This document shows positions 5,066-7,156 of a stretch of 7,156 bases of DNA, in pieces. The position numbers and the translations under genes are program-made. The notes below the pieces were generated by a model. The model saw only the letters and a program-made list of their open reading frames with translations, was not told where the DNA came from and searched no databases. Numbering within the stretch: the first letter of the stretch is position 1; each line of letters starts with the position of its first letter. Origin of the DNA: an uncultured Alistipes sp. (GTDB lineage Bacteria > Bacteroidota > Bacteroidia > Bacteroidales > Rikenellaceae); the NCBI GenBank assembly GCA_900770585.1, contig CAAGKW010000373.1, positions 1-7,156 of the forward strand, given 5' to 3'.

Positions 5066-7156
5066 TTAGTTGAGTCGGCTGCCGTCCTCGTCGCTCTCGA
5101 CCGAGCGGTTGCGGAACTTGACGCCACTCTTGAAGTTGTAGCGCAACGAAAGACTGAATCGCGGTGTGTGGTTCAGGTCATTGATCTGCGTGCGGCGGCG
5201 GAACTCGGCCTGCTTGGCTAAAATCACGTTGTCCTGCTGGAAGAGATTATCCACTGTGGCACTGACTGTAAAGCGATCCTTAGCAAAGTTCTTCTTGACC
5301 GATACCGAGAGGTCGGTGATCCAATTCTCGACGTAGAGGTTGCCCTGCATAATGGGCGACATACACGAGAACGAACTCTCGATGAAGAAACCCTTGGGAA
5401 GCGTTGCGGCGAGCTGAGCGCGACCTTGACCGACCCACTTGCGATCGACGGGGTCGTTGGCCGTGATGCGCTGGTTGATACTCATACCACCGAGCGAGGT
5501 GTTGAATGTCAGCCACTTAGTGATTTGGAACGGCAGGTTGACATTGACCCAGAAGTTCCAATTCGAGTTCATATTGTCGTGGCGATAGAACAGCAGGTTG
5601 GGGTCCGTGGGGTCGATGTGGGCAATCTGGGCGATGTAGTTCTCCTGCATCAGGGCTGTGAACGAAACGGTGTATTTGTAGCCGAAGATAGCCGTCATCG
5701 TGAAGTTGTTGTTATAGACGGGTTTGAGGTAGGGATTACCCGTAACGTACGAATATTCAGTCATTTGCTGACGGTAGGGCGACAGCTGCCAGAACGATGG
5801 GCGACCGATAGTGCGGGCGTAGGTCGCAACGAGCGAGGTCGATTGCTTCTCGTTCAGCGGCACGCTGATGTTGGCGTGCGGGAAGAGACTGAGGTACTCG
5901 CGTTTGGCGTAGGTCGATTTGTCGCCCTCGCCCTTGGTGCGGGGTGCCGAATGGGTATATTCGAGTCGCAGACCTGCGTTGATGCCCACCTTGCCCAGCT
6001 TGGTGTTGACAATGGCGTAGGCCGCGGCGATGTTCTCCGTAAAGTTGATGTCGATGGTCTGCCCGTCGTGGACGTTCCACGCACCGCCCGACAAGTATTC
6101 GTATAGCAGGTCGTTGTTCATCTCGTTGCGAGTATATTTTGCACCTACGCGAAGCGAGGTCTTAGCGTTGAAATTCTTCTCCAAAGCAGCTGAGAGTGAG
6201 TAGATTCGGTAGTCCGTGCCCACAATGCTGCGATAGGTCGAGTCGGTCGTTGTGCCGGCCGTGGTCGAGTGGTTGAGGAAGTCGTCGTGGTCATCGTTCA
6301 CCTGCGAGAAGAAGTCGCCAATGAGCTTGAATGTCGAGCCGAGGGTATCCAGCTTGGCGATGTAGTTTGCCGTCGCCGACCACATACCACGTCGCTCGTT
6401 GCTCGTATAGAGGCTTTGGTTCTCGGTCGCTGCGCCATTTGTGAAGGTCGAGGTCGAGGTGGTGCGACCGCGCGTGGTCGAGCCTTGATAGTAACCCTCG
6501 GCACCAATGCTGTGGCGGTCGTTGATCTCATAGACCGCTCCGAGCGAACCGTAGGCGCGTTGGTTGCGGATACTATCGATCGAGTAACCCGAGAGCGAGT
6601 TCGACGAGGAGAGATACTCGGTGCTCTCGATCGCCTCGTTCATATAGTTGTCGTAGGTGTAATTAGCCGAGGCATTGACCGTTACGCGACCACGATGATA
6701 GCTTACACGGGCCGACGGAACGATGTAGAAAGGGTTATACTTGCTGGTGATTACGCGTGTCGTCACCGAGCCCGTAACACCGTCACGACGCGGTTTGCGC
6801 ATTGTGATTTTGATGATACCGCCCGATGAATTGGCGTCGTAGTCGGCACCCGAAACGGGTATCACCTCGATCTTCTGCACATCCTCGGCATTGAGCGAGC
6901 GGAGGTAGGCCGCCAAGTCGTCGCCCGTGAGGTTTAACATTCGCTCATTGACCATAATGCGCGTGCCCGACGCACCATTGATCGAGATGTTGTCGCCCTG
7001 CACCCAAACACCGGGGGCGGTCGCAAGGATCTCAATGCCGTCCTTGCCGATTGCCACGGCTGGGTTGTTCGCCACATCGACCACAAAGCGGTCGGCCTCG
7101 CGGGTGATCAGTCGCGCCGTTACGACCACCTCGCCAACCGAGTTCGAGGCGGGCAC
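5066..7156 (-). CDS. TonB-dependent-receptor-like outer-membrane beta-barrel protein (5' end beyond window)
   Basis: C-terminal 696 codons of an outer-membrane protein with plug and beta-barrel, resembling the Bacteroidota 'outer membrane beta-barrel family' (OMP_b-brl_3 type) more than SusC. The first visible codon is GTG at 7156-7154 and is probably an internal valine, not the start: no signal peptide is seen, and these proteins normally begin with a signal peptide and a carboxypeptidase-regulatory-like domain of about 90 residues. The plug spans about visible residues 20-120, with IEILATAPGVWVQGDNISIN (41-60), IMVNERMLNLTGDDL (67-81) and IEVIPVSGADYDANSSGGII (96-115), the typical end of the plug. 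The rest is rich in alternating aromatic strands and Asn/Thr/Ser-rich loops. The last barrel strand, PRFSLSLRYNF, is followed by a polar tail ending in ESDEDGSRLN. The substrate is unknown. No susD-like gene follows; the gene is closed by its own terminator. Confidence 0.88.
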   Translation of the reverse strand: MPASNSVGEVVVTARLITREADRFVVDVANNPAVAIGKDGIEILATAPGVWVQGDNISINGASGTRIMVNERMLNLTGDDLAAYLRSLNAEDVQKIEVIPVSGADYDANSSGGIIKITMRKPRRDGVTGSVTTRVITSKYNPFYIVPSARVSYHRGRVTVNASANYTYDNYMNEAIESTEYLSSSNSLSGYSIDSIRNQRAYGSLGAVYEINDRHSIGAEGYYQGSTTRGRTTSTSTFTNGAATENQSLYTSNERRGMWSATANYIAKLDTLGSTFKLIGDFFSQVNDDHDDFLNHSTTAGTTTDSTYRSIVGTDYRIYSLSAALEKNFNAKTSLRVGAKYTRNEMNNDLLYEYLSGGAWNVHDGQTIDINFTENIAAAYAIVNTKLGKVGINAGLRLEYTHSAPRTKGEGDKSTYAKREYLSLFPHANISVPLNEKQSTSLVATYARTIGRPSFWQLSPYRQQMTEYSYVTGNPYLKPVYNNNFTMTAIFGYKYTVSFTALMQENYIAQIAHIDPTDPNLLFYRHDNMNSNWNFWVNVNLPFQITKWLTFNTSLGGMSINQRITANDPVDRKWVGQGRAQLAATLPKGFFIESSFSCMSPIMQGNLYVENWITDLSVSVKKNFAKDRFTVSATVDNLFQQDNVILAKQAEFRRRTQINDLNHTPRFSLSLRYNFKSGVKFRNRSVESDEDGSRLN

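Noticed and set aside
5426..6106. Plus-strand open frame of 226 codons opposite the barrel gene (and a similar one at 6269-6829)
   Set aside because: Low-complexity Val/Gly/Arg-rich translation, which is the antisense of Thr/Asn/Ser/Ala codons in a beta-barrel; no domain or start signal.
7154..7156. GTG at the extreme right edge as start codon of the barrel gene
   Set aside because: The visible protein begins just before the plug without a signal peptide, so an outer-membrane protein must start further upstream; the codon is most likely an internal valine.

Overview
The window looks like chromosome from a member of the Bacteroidota, most likely the order Bacteroidales. The reasons are two TAnnTTTG-type -7 promoter boxes (both read TATCTTTG), AT-rich leaders without a clear Shine-Dalgarno sequence, and an outer-membrane beta-barrel protein of the Bacteroidota TonB-dependent type. 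The fairly GC-rich coding style recalls Alistipes or another Rikenellaceae member, but that genus-level guess is weak. All six genes lie on the minus strand, so transcription runs from high to low coordinates.

In transcription order there are three units. (1) 7156-5066 is the 3' part of a TonB-dependent-receptor-like outer-membrane protein with plug and barrel. Its start lies beyond the window, and it is closed by a strong hairpin terminator (5049-5012). (2) After a short intergenic region with a perfect 7-bp dyad and a -7 box come an FprA-type flavodiiron protein (4944-3787), a membrane-anchored calcineurin-like metallophosphoesterase (3753-2674) and an FMN-dependent nitroreductase-family protein (2669-2031). 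The gaps are 33 and 4 nt, there is no internal promoter box, and a terminator follows (2011-1988), so this is very likely one operon. (3) A second -7 box (1951-1944) precedes ftsY (1920-922), followed 11 nt later by rimO (910 to beyond position 1), which is cut by the window edge.

Unit 2 combines two flavin enzymes, one of them an O2/NO-detoxifying type, with a membrane phosphoesterase, which hints at redox or oxygen-stress housekeeping in an anaerobe. Unit 3 serves protein targeting (FtsY, the SRP receptor) and ribosome maturation (RimO, methylthiolation of ribosomal protein S12). No mobile element, CRISPR array, tRNA, rRNA or clear sign of gene transfer is visible, and no stretch over 300 bases lacks a gene. 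I do not see a new defence or other novel system. The most useful extra observations are the likely true start of the flavodiiron gene, the dyad upstream of its promoter, and the composition of its operon.
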